Source: Carnobacterium mobile DSM 4848
Lineage (GTDB): Bacteria > Bacillota > Bacilli > Lactobacillales > Carnobacteriaceae
Assembly (NCBI RefSeq): GCF_000744825.1
Contig: NZ_JQMR01000001.1
Location: 868,001-932,000 of the forward strand
DNA: 64,000 nt
Reading direction: 5' to 3'
The position numbers and the translations under genes are program-made. This document shows positions 18,653-28,307 of the stretch, piece by piece (the stretch's first letter is position 1; every line of letters begins with the position of its first letter). The notes under the pieces were generated by a model. The model was given only the letters and a program-made list of their open reading frames with translations, did no database searches and had not been told where the DNA came from.

Positions 18653-20017
18653 TTAAACAAAAAATGGCATAAAGTAAGCAGCTATATTAAAATAAATCAA
18701 AACACTGGTTAAGTCACTTAATGTCGAGATGAACGGCCCGCTTGCAACAGCCGGATCAAAGCCTATTCGATCCATTAATATCGGAATTAAACTTCCGGCT
18801 AAGTTGGCGACTACAATTGCGAAAAGCATAGCAGTACCAATTACGAAGCCTAAAATAAAATTGTGTTGCCAAATACCGATAACAGCAAAAATCGTTACCC
18901 CTGTCGTTAAACCAGTGACAATTCCTGTCAGTACTTCACTAAGAATCAAACTTGCAAATCCTTTAGCTTTGTCGTCATTATCAGCTAGTTTTCTTACAGC
19001 AACAGCTAATGATTGTGTACCCGCATTACCAGCTGTACCGGTTATCAAAGAGATAAAAACGGCTAGGATACTGGCTTCACTTACTAATACTTCGTAACGA
19101 CTAATCAATGTTGCTGTTCCCATACCTAAAAATAATAATGTAATCAGCCATGGCAAGCGTTTAGATGCCGCAATAAAGGGATTTTCTGATTGTTCTCCGA
19201 CGTCGACCCCAGCCAACCCTGAATAATCGCTAGCTGCTTCTTCGTCAATAACATCGATAATATCATCAACTGTGATGATCCCTAATAAGTAATCATCTTT
19301 ATCAATAACAGGTACTGCTAAAAAGTTATAGTCTCTAATCGTTTTAGCTACGTCATTTTGATCATCAGTAACATAGACTGAAATTGGGCGATCCCCCATT
19401 ACATCTGCGATCAATTCATCGTCTTCATGAGTGATCAATTCTCTTAAAGAAATAACGCCGACTAACTTTTCAGCCGTATCCACTACATAAATATAGTAAA
19501 TCGTTTCTGCTTCTGCAGCCTTATTTTTTAAAATTCGCATAGCAGAATGAATCGTTTGATTAGCTGCTACCGAAACATATTCAGTCGTCATGATTGAACC
19601 AGCAGTTTCGTCTTCATAATGCAATAGTTCTTTGATTTCAGCAGCGCTGTCAGCTGTCATTAGATTGAGGTATTTGCGTAAATCTGCCTTTTCTAATTGA
19701 TTTAAAATATCCACCGCATTATCTGTAAACATTTCGCTAAGCATATCCGCCGCGTACTGTGGATCCATTTCTTTCAAATACACCTCAACAGATTCTTCAT
19801 CTTCTTCAAGGATTTCGAACATATCGGCCATTTCTTTCGGAGAAAGATAGTAATACATTCTCTGCCGCTCTTCTTCAGTTAAGGAAAGATAATACTGTCC
19901 CTGTTCGTATTCGTGTAAAGTAAGAAACTCCGAACGAAATTCTTTGAGTTTTTCTTCAGCTAAATAAGTTTTTAGTAAATTTAATTTTTCTTCTATTTCT
20001 AGTTGTGCTTCATTCAA
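18653..20017 (-). CDS. mgtE: Magnesium transporter MgtE
   Basis: The 454-residue protein shows the full MgtE plan: a helical N domain (about 1-130), two CBS domains (MTTEYVSVAANQTIHSAM near 143; MGDRPISVYVTDDQNDVAK near 206) and five C-terminal membrane helices. Pore signatures are visible: TGTAGNAGTQSLAV and FDPAVASGPFISTLSDLTSV, the latter carrying the Mg2+-selecting aspartate. MgtE imports Mg2+, gated by cytosolic Mg2+ at the N/CBS domains. It follows rluA by 33 bases, so no M-box riboswitch fits here; control must come from protein gating or the upstream operon. Confidence 0.96.
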   Translation of the reverse strand: MNEAQLEIEEKLNLLKTYLAEEKLKEFRSEFLTLHEYEQGQYYLSLTEEERQRMYYYLSPKEMADMFEILEEDEESVEVYLKEMDPQYAADMLSEMFTDNAVDILNQLEKADLRKYLNLMTADSAAEIKELLHYEDETAGSIMTTEYVSVAANQTIHSAMRILKNKAAEAETIYYIYVVDTAEKLVGVISLRELITHEDDELIADVMGDRPISVYVTDDQNDVAKTIRDYNFLAVPVIDKDDYLLGIITVDDIIDVIDEEAASDYSGLAGVDVGEQSENPFIAASKRLPWLITLLFLGMGTATLISRYEVLVSEASILAVFISLITGTAGNAGTQSLAVAVRKLADNDDKAKGFASLILSEVLTGIVTGLTTGVTIFAVIGIWQHNFILGFVIGTAMLFAIVVANLAGSLIPILMDRIGFDPAVASGPFISTLSDLTSVLIYFNIAAYFMPFFV

Positions 20018-20050
20018 AAATAGCTCTCCCTTCTAGCAGTTTCACGGTTT

Positions 20051-20941
20051 TTATTGCTGTTTGAGCCATTCAGCCATGTCGTCAGGACAGGCTGCTGTTA
20101 ACACAATCTGCTTTTGTGTAAATGGATCGATAAAATCCAATTCACGGCAATGTAAGGCTTGTCTTTTAATCCATTGATTCTTTACTCCTCCATAAAGATC
20201 ATCGCCCATCAGCGGATGTCCAATGTGTGCAAAGTGTACTCGGATTTGATGCGTTCTCCCTGTATGCAGCTGAATATCTACTAAAGTTGCATCATCAAAT
20301 TCTGTTTTTACCCAGTATTCTGTTAAAGCCGTTTTACCGCTTGGGTGCACGATTCTCTTGATTATCGAATCTTCTGGCCTAGCAATTGGAGCTTCAATCA
20401 CTCCATGTTGGCTTCCTGCTAACTTTCCTGTTAATAAAGCCATATATTTTTTATGCAACTGTTTATTTCTTAGTTCTTTATCTAATAAAGCATGCGCATA
20501 CCCATGCTTAGCAAAAAGCATCAACCCAGTTGTGTCACGATCTAGACGCGTAACGATGTGGATAACTTGGTTTTGATAGCCTTGTCTTACATAATACCCT
20601 TTTACACGGTTTGCCATCGATTCTTTTGGATGGATTCTTGATGGAATAGAAGCTACTCCAAAAGGCTTATTCACCACTAAAAAGTGTTCATCTTCATAAA
20701 CGATTTCAATCGGAATATCGACGGGGACTGTTGTGTCATGGCCCTCTTCATTCGGGATCGTGACTTCTACTAAATCATTTTCCTCCAAACGGTAAAGAAC
20801 GTTTTCTACTTGGTGATTAACTTTGATTTCTCCGCCTTGAAACTTTATTTTGGCCAATAAACCGCGCGAGATGCCTTTTTCCGCTAAAAAAGCTTTAACT
20901 TGTTTTTTTTCGAAAGACTCGTGTACCCAACTAAACTTCAT
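20051..20941 (-). CDS. RluA-family 23S rRNA pseudouridine synthase (YjbO-like)
   Basis: From the ATG at 20941 (GGAGCG site) the protein is 296 residues: an S4-like N-terminal part followed by the RluA catalytic domain. The catalytic aspartate is in the TRLDRDTTGLMLFAK block at about 130; HTGRTHQIRVH and HPLMGDDLYGG are further family signatures. It isomerises uridines in RNA, probably 23S rRNA; the target positions are not predictable. It overlaps the end of nadK by 11 bases, so the two are translationally coupled, as in many Firmicutes. Confidence 0.92.
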   Translation of the reverse strand: MKFSWVHESFEKKQVKAFLAEKGISRGLLAKIKFQGGEIKVNHQVENVLYRLEENDLVEVTIPNEEGHDTTVPVDIPIEIVYEDEHFLVVNKPFGVASIPSRIHPKESMANRVKGYYVRQGYQNQVIHIVTRLDRDTTGLMLFAKHGYAHALLDKELRNKQLHKKYMALLTGKLAGSQHGVIEAPIARPEDSIIKRIVHPSGKTALTEYWVKTEFDDATLVDIQLHTGRTHQIRVHFAHIGHPLMGDDLYGGVKNQWIKRQALHCRELDFIDPFTQKQIVLTAACPDDMAEWLKQQ

Positions 20942-21743
20942 ATTTATTTTTCGCTCCAATAAATGCGTCTTCTACTCGGCTCCAGAAATGAGTGTGTCGA
21001 TACCGGGCAAAGTGAATCCGTTCGTTTGCTATTCGATATTGTAGTTCAACAATATTCTTTTCAGATGAAGACAATTGATCAACCGTTAATATAAAACCGT
21101 CTGTAGTGATTGGTTTTATTCGAATCCATTCATCTGGAGCTACGATCATTGGAGAACTTAATGTCCGGAAAACACGGTTATTAATAGAAGCAATTTCTGC
21201 TAATTGAATAGCCTCTAAACGTGGATGAATAATGGCTCCGCCTACTGATTTGTTGTATCCCGTTGAACCGGTAGGGGTCGAAACACAAAGGCCATCGCCT
21301 CTAAAACGTTCAAAGAGTTCATCTTTGACGAATACATCGCACACCATTGTACCATCCACCCGCTTCATCGTTGACTCATTCAATGCTAAGAAATGTGACG
21401 ATTCCTTACGCCCTTGAAACGTTACCCGGACATCTAATAAAGGATAACTAATGCTTTCTCCTTTATCATTGACTAAGCTAGCCACTAATTCGGGTAATTC
21501 ATAGTCGCGCCAATCTGTATAGAAGCCTAAGTGGCCGGTGTGTATACCGACAAAGCGAACAGAGTCCAACAGATGGGCATATCGATGGAATGCAGATAAT
21601 AATGTGCCGTCTCCACCAATTGTGATAATCAAATCGGGATTACGCTTATCTATTGAAAAGTTGTTTTTAATCAACAATAATTTCAACTCTTCTGTTACAG
21701 CAAGAGATTTTTCATTATTATTATGCACAATGGCTATTTTCAC
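20931..21743 (-). CDS. nadK: NAD kinase
   Basis: NAD kinase makes NADP from NAD and ATP or polyphosphate. The 270-residue length is typical of Firmicutes. The signature GGDGT is at 43-47, followed by FVGIHTGHLGFYTDW; STPTGSTGYNKSVGGAIIHP is the NAD-binding glycine/serine loop. It sits 32 bases after relQ and overlaps rluA. The order relQ-nadK-rluA is the one known from bacilli and enterococci. Confidence 0.97.
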   Translation of the reverse strand: MKIAIVHNNNEKSLAVTEELKLLLIKNNFSIDKRNPDLIITIGGDGTLLSAFHRYAHLLDSVRFVGIHTGHLGFYTDWRDYELPELVASLVNDKGESISYPLLDVRVTFQGRKESSHFLALNESTMKRVDGTMVCDVFVKDELFERFRGDGLCVSTPTGSTGYNKSVGGAIIHPRLEAIQLAEIASINNRVFRTLSSPMIVAPDEWIRIKPITTDGFILTVDQLSSSEKNIVELQYRIANERIHFARYRHTHFWSRVEDAFIGAKNKYEV

Positions 21744-21775
21744 ACTTAGTTCCTCCTATGCTGAACGTTAAAAAT

Positions 21776-22441
21776 CTATTCTAATTTCTTTTTATCATCA
21801 GTTTCCTCTAGACTGTTTCGCTTACTATAAGAAAACAGATGCTGAGCTTCTTGTATTTCTTCCCTGATCTCTGACATTTCCTCGTCTAATTGATAGACTG
21901 CTTCAGCCGCTCGCTTCAGGCGTACTTTAATATCTTCCGGAAATTCACCTTTATATTTGTAATTCAAAGAGTGTTCAATCGTTGCCCAGAAATTCATGGA
22001 TAATGTCCTGATTTGTACTTCAGCTAAAATAATCTTTTCTCCATCAATTACTTGTACAGGATATTCAAAAACGACATGGTACGAGCGGTAACCACTCTCT
22101 TTCTGATTCGTAATATAATCACGTTCTTCTACTATTTTTATATCTTTCCGGTTTCTTAATAAACGTACGACTTCATGAATATCTTCTACAAATTGGCACA
22201 TGATCCGTAATCCGGCAATATCTTGCATCTCCGTTTCGAGACGGTTTAAAGAGATGTTGCGCAATTCTGCTTTTGCTAAAATACTATCTACCGGCTTTAC
22301 TCGTCCCGTAACAAATTCAACAGGTTTATGCAGATTTTCTTTTCCAAACTGTTTTCGGATTCCTTTTAATTTAACTTTTAACTCTTCTACTGCTTGTTGA
22401 TAAGGTACTAAAAATTCATCCCAATTTTGATTTTCATCCAT
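21776..22441 (-). CDS. relQ: Small alarmone synthetase RelQ (GTP pyrophosphokinase)
   Basis: A 221-residue single-domain (p)ppGpp synthetase without the hydrolase and regulatory domains of long Rel. Conserved blocks are VEFVTGRVKPVDSILAK, MQDIAGLRIMCQFVEDI, ERDYITNQKESGYRSYHVVFEY and ILAEVQIRTLSMNFWATIEHSLNYKY. Known RelQ proteins form tetramers, make pppGpp/ppGpp in response to envelope stress and are allosterically controlled. It heads the relQ-nadK-rluA-mgtE operon. A GAAGG site precedes the ATG. Confidence 0.95.
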   Translation of the reverse strand: MDENQNWDEFLVPYQQAVEELKVKLKGIRKQFGKENLHKPVEFVTGRVKPVDSILAKAELRNISLNRLETEMQDIAGLRIMCQFVEDIHEVVRLLRNRKDIKIVEERDYITNQKESGYRSYHVVFEYPVQVIDGEKIILAEVQIRTLSMNFWATIEHSLNYKYKGEFPEDIKVRLKRAAEAVYQLDEEMSEIREEIQEAQHLFSYSKRNSLEETDDKKKLE

Positions 22442-22935
22442 TGCTTCTACCTTCTTTATTTGTCATTTCAATGCCACTCCATTTAAAGAATGCATACAAA
22501 TTCATTTTAACATATCCCACTTAAAATAAGAAATGAGCAAAACGTCTATTTTAAAATAAAGATAGCATTATAGTCACAGCATGCAGTTGTACTACTTTAT
22601 ACCAAACAATTCCTTTCCTTCATTTTTTAAAGAACTGCTTTTAAATAGAACCTTCATTCTTTTTATTTACGGGGACAATGGGTAGTGTTTGATACAGAAA
22701 TATTTTTATTCAAAAAGTGAATCCATTTATAATACATAAATGTAGGTCATTTTTATTGCAACTTAATCGATTAGCGCGTAAATTTGATATATAAACTCCT
22801 CTTTTTTAGAATTTCGATCAACTTTAACACTTGGTCACTATTCTTTTTCGTAGTAGTAAATGAAGTAAAAACTTGTAAAGCTAGAAACGAGCTAGCTCTA
22901 TTGGTCTAATTTAAATAAAATCAGGAGATGATGAT
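22442..22935. other. Divergent intergenic region between relQ and the CYTH gene
   Basis: About 490 bases without a gene. A plus-strand candidate promoter (TTTATT 22705-22710, 17-base spacer, perfect TATAAT 22728-22733) would give the CYTH gene a leader of roughly 200 bases. A second candidate (TTGCAA-17-TAAATT) starts near 22757. The minus strand has an extended -10 (TGTTAAAAT, about 22515-22523) for relQ. A short palindrome GAGCTAGCTC lies near 22889-22898. No known riboswitch motif was recognised. Confidence 0.4.
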
Positions 22936-23526
22936 ATGAGCGAGCAACTCGAAATTGAATTTAAAAATGTCTTGTCAGCTTCGGAATACCATACTTTACT
23001 TCATTATTTCCAAGCTAAAGAAACAGACTTTTTCATTCAAGAAAACCATTATTTTGATACAGAAGAAAATGCTTTAAAACTTCTAGGGGCTGGATTAAGA
23101 ATACGCATTTTATCGGATTCAGCAGAATTAACACTTAAAACGCCTGTTGAAAATAATTTATTAGAAACTACTGACACCTTATCTCTTGCAACAGCTCATG
23201 AACTCCTTTCAAAAAATAAGATTGATTTTCAAGGAGCTGTCGTTGAAAAATTAAGACAATTACAGATTCAACCAAAAGAAGTACATTTAATTGGATCGCT
23301 TAAAACAAAACGTTTTGAAAAAATGACTGAAAAAGGCTTGTTTGTTTTAGATCAAAGCTTTTATGACGAACAAGTAGATTATGAATTAGAACTTGAAGTA
23401 ACAGAAGAAACAGTAGGAGAAAAAACGTTTAATGATTTTTTAAGAGAACATCAGATAGAAAGAAACCCTTCAAAAAATAAAATTGCTCGAATGCTGGCCT
23501 ATGCTTCTACGGAAGATGCTTTTTAG
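22936..23526 (+). CDS. CYTH domain protein (YjbK-like triphosphate tunnel metalloenzyme)
   Basis: The 196-residue protein begins with the CYTH signature ExExK (E6-I-E8-F-K10), then alternates charged beta strands (LRIRILSDSAELTLKTPV, YELELEVTEE) that form the triphosphate tunnel. It ends with PSKNKIARML as in YjbK. Such enzymes hydrolyse inorganic triphosphate or related molecules; the physiological substrate in Firmicutes is unknown. It is divergent from relQ, matching the B. subtilis neighbourhood yjbK-yjbM. A GGAGATGATG site precedes the ATG. Confidence 0.9.
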   Translation: MSEQLEIEFKNVLSASEYHTLLHYFQAKETDFFIQENHYFDTEENALKLLGAGLRIRILSDSAELTLKTPVENNLLETTDTLSLATAHELLSKNKIDFQGAVVEKLRQLQIQPKEVHLIGSLKTKRFEKMTEKGLFVLDQSFYDEQVDYELELEVTEETVGEKTFNDFLREHQIERNPSKNKIARMLAYASTEDAF

Positions 23527-23691
23527 AAACAAAAGTTTTTTTAATATGTGGCAATTTTGTTACAGTTTTATTTTTTCAAAGTATGTTCTAGGACATTTTA
23601 TTACTTTTTTATAAATTTATTTGATACAGTATATATGTTGCTGACAGATGTAACATCGCTTCAAAAATATATAAAGTTAAGGTGAAATGAG

Positions 23692-24363
23692 ATGCTCACA
23701 ACTAAGTATTCCAAAAAAGGGAATCAGTTTAAACAAGTTATCGAAATTTATTTATTTATTAATCCTTTAGGATCAACCTGTTATGAAGCAGAAAAAGGAT
23801 TATTAGACTTCGTAGAATCCAGAGAAGAAAAAGTTCACTTTCATTTTATTCCAGTTCATAATTTTAAGACATTTTCTGATTATATGAAAGCAAAAAAATT
23901 GCCTAAAAACAATTTGAATTTAAGAAACGAGCTTTTCTTTCAAATTTATGACGCTTGTTTAGCTTACGCGGCTGCCTCTATGCAAGGCAAGAAAAAAGGA
24001 CGCGTATTTTTAATGGAATTACAACAAGCAATAACTGTAGGAAATCAGCCATTTTCACAAAAACTAATCCAAGAAACCGCCCAAAAAGCCAAGTTAGATA
24101 TTCCAATGTTTTTAGAAGACAAAAAATCTGAATTTGCTAAAACAGTCTTTGAATCTGATCAAAAAATTGCTCGAGAAATGCAAGTTCTCAGTACACCTTC
24201 TTGTGTAGTGTTTAGTGATCAAACTAAAAACCATGGCGTCTTAGTCGAAGAAGAAATCACAATAGAATTGCTGCAAGAATTATGCAATGAAGCAGATACT
24301 ACCAAACCAGTGCCTTATCGTGCTCTTTCTGATTTGAAAAAAAGCCACCTTCATGTTCTTTGA
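23692..24363 (+). CDS. spxH: Spx adaptor SpxH (YjbH), DsbA-like
   Basis: A 223-residue cytoplasmic DsbA/thioredoxin-fold protein. The N-terminal strand and active-site region reads IYLFINPLGSTCYEAEKG, with one cysteine (STC) where a CxxC would be; VLSTPSCVVF carries the cis-proline region. The middle is the helical insertion. YjbH in bacilli binds Spx and delivers it to ClpXP. Position between pepF and CYTH, two genes from mecA and close to spx, supports orthology. Binding partners are inferred. A good AAGGTG site precedes the ATG, and a strong bidirectional terminator follows. Confidence 0.85.
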   Translation: MLTTKYSKKGNQFKQVIEIYLFINPLGSTCYEAEKGLLDFVESREEKVHFHFIPVHNFKTFSDYMKAKKLPKNNLNLRNELFFQIYDACLAYAAASMQGKKKGRVFLMELQQAITVGNQPFSQKLIQETAQKAKLDIPMFLEDKKSEFAKTVFESDQKIAREMQVLSTPSCVVFSDQTKNHGVLVEEEITIELLQELCNEADTTKPVPYRALSDLKKSHLHVL

Positions 24364-24373
24364 TCTATACTAG

Positions 24374-24420
24374 CCTAAAAAAAGACTTCCTGCAGTAGCT
24401 GTAGGAAGTCTTTTTTTAGG
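24374..24420. terminator. Bidirectional terminator between spxH and pepF
   Basis: A perfect 18-bp stem (24374-24391 with 24403-24420) carries A7 on the left arm and T7 on the right. It serves the converging spxH and pepF transcripts. Confidence 0.92.
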
Positions 24421-26247
24421 CTATTCGTCCGTTTTTAATGTGCTTACCAATGCTTCTAATTCATTTAACCTTGTTTCAAAAACTTTCATTGCATCAGCGA
24501 GATAAGCTTTTTCCGTCATATCCACTCCTGCTTTTTTCATTACCTCGATTGGGTAATCACTGCTTCCAGATTTCAAATAAGTTAAATAATTTGTCAACGC
24601 ATTGCCGGTTTTATCTTTCAAAATTTTATCAGCTAAAGCTGTTGCTGCTGAAAAACCTGTAGCATACTGATAAACATAATAGTTATAGTAAAAATGCGGT
24701 ATTCTCGACCACTCTAAAGCAATTTCTGGATCTTCTTCAACTGCTGGCCCGTAATAACGGGTATTTAGAGTGCCGTAGTTCTGGTTTAAAAATTCACTAG
24801 TTAAAGGGGTTCCTTTAGCCGCTTCTTCATGAATGAAATGTTCAAATTCCGCAAATTGTGTTTGTCGGAAAATCGTTCCTTTAAACCCATCTAAATAATG
24901 GTTCAAAATATAGGCGCGTACCTTAGGATCATGCTGAGTTTCCAATAGATATTCCGTCAAAATATTTTCATTAGTTGTAGAAGCAATTTCAGCTAGGAAG
25001 ATAGAATAATCGCCATAAACATACGGTTGATTAGAACGCGTAAAATAACTATGCACACTGTGGCCCAGTTCATGTACAAGTGTATATAAATGGTTTAAAG
25101 AATCATGCCAATTTAATAGAATATAAGGACTTGTTTCATAAGCGCCGGAAGAGTATGCTCCGCTTCTTTTCCCAACGTTTTCCACTACGTCAATCCAACG
25201 GTCTTCAAAAGCTTTTTCCAGTACAGAACGGTATTCTTCGCCTAATGGTTTTAATGCCTCTAAAGTAGCTGTTTTTGCTTCCTCATAGGTAAATTTAATA
25301 CTGGCTTCTCCTGTAATAGGTGTATATAGGTCATACATATGCAATGTATCCACTTTAAGCAATTTTTTTCTTAATGCGACATAGCGGTGCAGCAAAGGCA
25401 AATTTTCTCCAACCACTTCTAGTAGTGTATCGTAGACTTTTTCTGGAATATGACCAGCCGACAACGCTGCTTCTCGGGCAGACTGATAATGGTGAATCGC
25501 TGCATTGTAATTATGATATTTAACATGAGAAGAGAGCGTGCTTGCAAAAGTATTATTCAACCCTTGATAAACTTTGTAAAGATTCTTAAATGCAGCTTCA
25601 CGAACAGAACGATCTGTACTTTCTATTAATTGCCCATAAACACCATGAGACAATTGGATATCTTCTCCATTTTCATCTTTTATGGTTGGAAATTGAAGAT
25701 CAGCATTATTCAAAACGTTGAACGTTCGGCTAGAAGCTCCAAAAATCTCTCCAGCTCCTGCTAAAAGTGCTTCTTCATTTGCAGATAAAACGTGTTCTCT
25801 TGAGAACGTTAATTGGTCAATAAAATGTTGGTACAATGCCAGCTCTTTATTTTCCTTTAAAAAGTCTGTTAATTTTTCTTCAGGTATTTCTAACAGTTCC
25901 GGTTCAAACCAAGAAATGGCTTCTCCAATTTTAGTTGCCAATAAAGAAGCGCGGTCATACATCGCTTGATAATCAGCATTTGTAGTATCCTGGTCATTTT
26001 TTAAGTGGGCATAAACGTAAATGGTCTCCAACTGATTTGAAACTTCTAAAATATATTCTATACTTTGTAAAAAAACAGCTGAACTTTCACCAAGTCTCCC
26101 TTTAAATTCAGCTACTTTTTCAATTTTTTTTTCTAATTCTTGATAGGATGTATAAAAGGCTTCATCTGATTCAAAAATAATTTCTAAATCCCAAGTTAAT
26201 GCTTGAGGAACTTCTGTGCGTTTTGGTAATTTTTTAGATTCATTCAT
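24421..26247 (-). CDS. pepF: Oligoendopeptidase F
   Basis: An M3-family zinc metallopeptidase of 608 residues that cleaves medium-length peptides (about 7-17 residues) in the cytoplasm. The zinc motif HELGHSVHSYF lies at about 391-401, with the third ligand in the downstream helix (FLAEIASTTNENIL). The C-terminal FYNYYVYQYATGFSAATALA block binds substrate. It matches the length and the SLNHLYTLVHELGH context of lactococcal and enterococcal PepF. Its position after coiA is conserved in B. subtilis (yjbG). AGGAGGG precedes the ATG. Confidence 0.96.
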   Translation of the reverse strand: MNESKKLPKRTEVPQALTWDLEIIFESDEAFYTSYQELEKKIEKVAEFKGRLGESSAVFLQSIEYILEVSNQLETIYVYAHLKNDQDTTNADYQAMYDRASLLATKIGEAISWFEPELLEIPEEKLTDFLKENKELALYQHFIDQLTFSREHVLSANEEALLAGAGEIFGASSRTFNVLNNADLQFPTIKDENGEDIQLSHGVYGQLIESTDRSVREAAFKNLYKVYQGLNNTFASTLSSHVKYHNYNAAIHHYQSAREAALSAGHIPEKVYDTLLEVVGENLPLLHRYVALRKKLLKVDTLHMYDLYTPITGEASIKFTYEEAKTATLEALKPLGEEYRSVLEKAFEDRWIDVVENVGKRSGAYSSGAYETSPYILLNWHDSLNHLYTLVHELGHSVHSYFTRSNQPYVYGDYSIFLAEIASTTNENILTEYLLETQHDPKVRAYILNHYLDGFKGTIFRQTQFAEFEHFIHEEAAKGTPLTSEFLNQNYGTLNTRYYGPAVEEDPEIALEWSRIPHFYYNYYVYQYATGFSAATALADKILKDKTGNALTNYLTYLKSGSSDYPIEVMKKAGVDMTEKAYLADAMKVFETRLNELEALVSTLKTDE

Positions 26248-26330
26248 TAATATAACCCTCCTAAATTTTCATCACTTTCTAATTTTAACATAACTTTTAG
26301 ATAAGTGCAGAGGAATTGGTGTTGTCTGTT

Positions 26331-27512
26331 TTATTTTATGAAGCAAGAAAAGTCTGTAAGCTTTTCTTGCTCACTTAAGTAAAAATGAGGCTCTGATAGA
26401 ATCAACCATTGATTAGGTAAAACTTCTGCTAAAATGTTACATTGAACTAATAAGTGAATAAATGGATCGATTGCTTTTCTTTTTTCCGTTAAAGGAATCA
26501 TCGGGGTCGAATAAAAAGTAAGGTGTTTATCTTTTATCATTTGTTTAAGCTGAGAAGTGATTTCCAATCTTGTGATGACAGTTCCTAAAGATTTTTTTGT
26601 AACCCATTCCAACAGAATGAATTTCCAAAAATGCGGGAGTGTTTTAATAATTAGTTTATTTTCAACCGGAAAGTAAATTTCTTTAGGAAGAGACACTAAG
26701 GAATGTCCTCGTTGATAAATATACTTTTGAAATAGTACCATTTCGGTTTCCTGGTACATTCTACTGCGGTTTAAGAAATGATGACTGGCTAATAATTCTT
26801 TGGCAATGATTTTATTTTTCATTTTTTTAAATTGGCGGTTCTGACAAGTAGTTTGTGTAACGATATCCGTTAAGGCGGTTAAATTGGATGAAGCTAATTT
26901 AACAAGTATTTCTTTGAATGCAACTGCAGATCCCAGCTGATTTTGTTGAATATCTGTACAGATGTTCAGTTGTTCACGGTAAACATCTAAAAAAAACAGA
27001 CAATAGCCTGATTTCTTAAATTTGTACATAAACATTCGCTGAAAGGCAGATATGCTGCGAGTGAGTTTAAATTGTGACCCGAGTACCCAATATACTTCAT
27101 AGTTGTTCTTTAGATATCCTTCCGTTCTTTCGACCATTCTTTCATGTGATAGCGAACTACATTGGAACTCAACAGCAACAGCTCTTTTTTCATTTAACCA
27201 TATAAGCAGATCAGGACGTTGCTTTAATTCAGGTAAGTAGGCTTCTAATTGGCATGGGTATCCTTGTTGAATAAACCAATTGTATAAAAGCTGCTTTCCC
27301 AATACATGTTCCTCTGTTTCTCCTTCTGAAAACATTTGACAATTGGATTGAGCATAATGCGAAAAATGTGCTTGTTTTATTTTTCCTTTTTTCAAAAAAA
27401 CTGGTGCTTTACATCCAGGACAACTATAGAGGTCATGTTTTGGTAACTGTTTCACTATTTTTATTTTAGCAGCATGGACATGCTCATTATCTTGGTTCAA
27501 AGCGATTAGCAT
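26331..27512 (-). CDS. coiA: Competence protein CoiA
   Basis: The 393-residue protein starts with a zinc-finger-like block SCPGCKAPVFLKKGKIKQAHFSH (about 30-52) and a nuclease-like domain, RPDLLIWLNEKRAVAVEFQCSSLS (about 99-122), the CoiA signature. A helical C-terminal half follows. CoiA helps process incoming DNA during transformation in streptococci and bacilli and is normally competence-induced. No competence box (cin-box) was noticed upstream. It lies between mecA and pepF, the B. subtilis order. The frame is full-length. Confidence 0.9.
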   Translation of the reverse strand: MLIALNQDNEHVHAAKIKIVKQLPKHDLYSCPGCKAPVFLKKGKIKQAHFSHYAQSNCQMFSEGETEEHVLGKQLLYNWFIQQGYPCQLEAYLPELKQRPDLLIWLNEKRAVAVEFQCSSLSHERMVERTEGYLKNNYEVYWVLGSQFKLTRSISAFQRMFMYKFKKSGYCLFFLDVYREQLNICTDIQQNQLGSAVAFKEILVKLASSNLTALTDIVTQTTCQNRQFKKMKNKIIAKELLASHHFLNRSRMYQETEMVLFQKYIYQRGHSLVSLPKEIYFPVENKLIIKTLPHFWKFILLEWVTKKSLGTVITRLEITSQLKQMIKDKHLTFYSTPMIPLTEKRKAIDPFIHLLVQCNILAEVLPNQWLILSEPHFYLSEQEKLTDFSCFIK

Positions 27513-27584
27513 TTATCACACTTCCTTTTTTTGCAGTTGTTTATACTATTCGCAAACCATCACGAATTTCTTTTAAAACCGCAA

Positions 27585-27621
27585 AAAAACTTCCGAAAAG
27601 ATTGCTCTCTCGGAAGTTTTT
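27585..27621 (-). terminator. Terminator after mecA
   Basis: An 11-bp stem (27587-27597 with 27610-27620) with a 12-base loop and A-rich left flank gives a U-tract on the minus strand. It separates mecA from coiA. Confidence 0.85.
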
Positions 27622-27641
27622 ATCTGTTGCTTAAAAAGCTA

Positions 27642-28307
27642 TTATTTAAAATAGTAGCGTGTTAACTCCAATGCACTATTTTCCATAATCAATTGTCCAT
27701 GTTCTGTCAGCACACCATGAGTGATCGGCGTTTTTTCTGCAAACTCTAACGCTAAAGAAATTTCTTCTTCTACACTTCGCTCAGTAGTTTCCTCAGTAAA
27801 AAATACTAAATAAAGAAAATAACTATTTTTATAAAAGTAAAGACTAGTTGCTGCATTATCTAAATATAAGCGTTTAGATAATGAAATCATATCTTCAAAT
27901 TCATTAAAACGCAAAACAACTTCTTGAGTTGGTCTTTCTATCGCATTCAAATATTCTTCAATGTCATTTACTTGGTCATCTTCACTCAATTGTTTTTTTA
28001 TGAGATCAGAAAAATTACCTGTATCAAAATTTTCGGAGGCAGAAGATAGATCAATATCTTCGCTTAGTGGTCCGCCCTTACTAATGAATAATTCTAATCC
28101 ATTTCCATTCGGCAACACTTGAAACGTAATTGCATCGGATTCATGGAACTGTTCATCTACATCAACCTCTTCTAAAATACTGTAAAAGAAGTTTTCTATT
28201 TGTTTATGGTTGCCTAAAAGATCTAAAAAGGTAATGCCTCTTTCTTCTAGATCAGCACTTTCAATGAGTACACGGATTGTATTTTCATTTATATGTTCCA
28301 TTTCCAT
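27642..28307 (-). CDS. mecA: Clp adaptor protein MecA
   Basis: MecA links substrates such as ComK/ComX to ClpCP. The start at 28307 (GAGGTG site) gives 221 residues beginning MEMEHINENTIRVLIESADLEERGITFLDLLG, the canonical MecA N-terminal substrate-recognition domain. An acidic linker (about 95-125) is followed by the C-terminal Clp-binding domain, including FEDMISLSKRL and FYKNSYFLYLV. A short leader hairpin (ATTGTC/GACAAT, near 28337-28353) lies upstream. Its neighbours spx and spxH are part of the same proteolytic network. Confidence 0.95.
   Translation of the reverse strand: MEMEHINENTIRVLIESADLEERGITFLDLLGNHKQIENFFYSILEEVDVDEQFHESDAITFQVLPNGNGLELFISKGGPLSEDIDLSSASENFDTGNFSDLIKKQLSEDDQVNDIEEYLNAIERPTQEVVLRFNEFEDMISLSKRLYLDNAATSLYFYKNSYFLYLVFFTEETTERSVEEEISLALEFAEKTPITHGVLTEHGQLIMENSALELTRYYFK

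Noticed and set aside
20018-20050. M-box magnesium riboswitch before mgtE
   Set aside because: Only 33 bases separate rluA from mgtE, too short for the element.
22889-22898. GAGCTAGCTC palindrome before the CYTH gene as an operator
   Set aside because: A lone ten-base palindrome in AT-rich DNA without a known regulator match is not enough.
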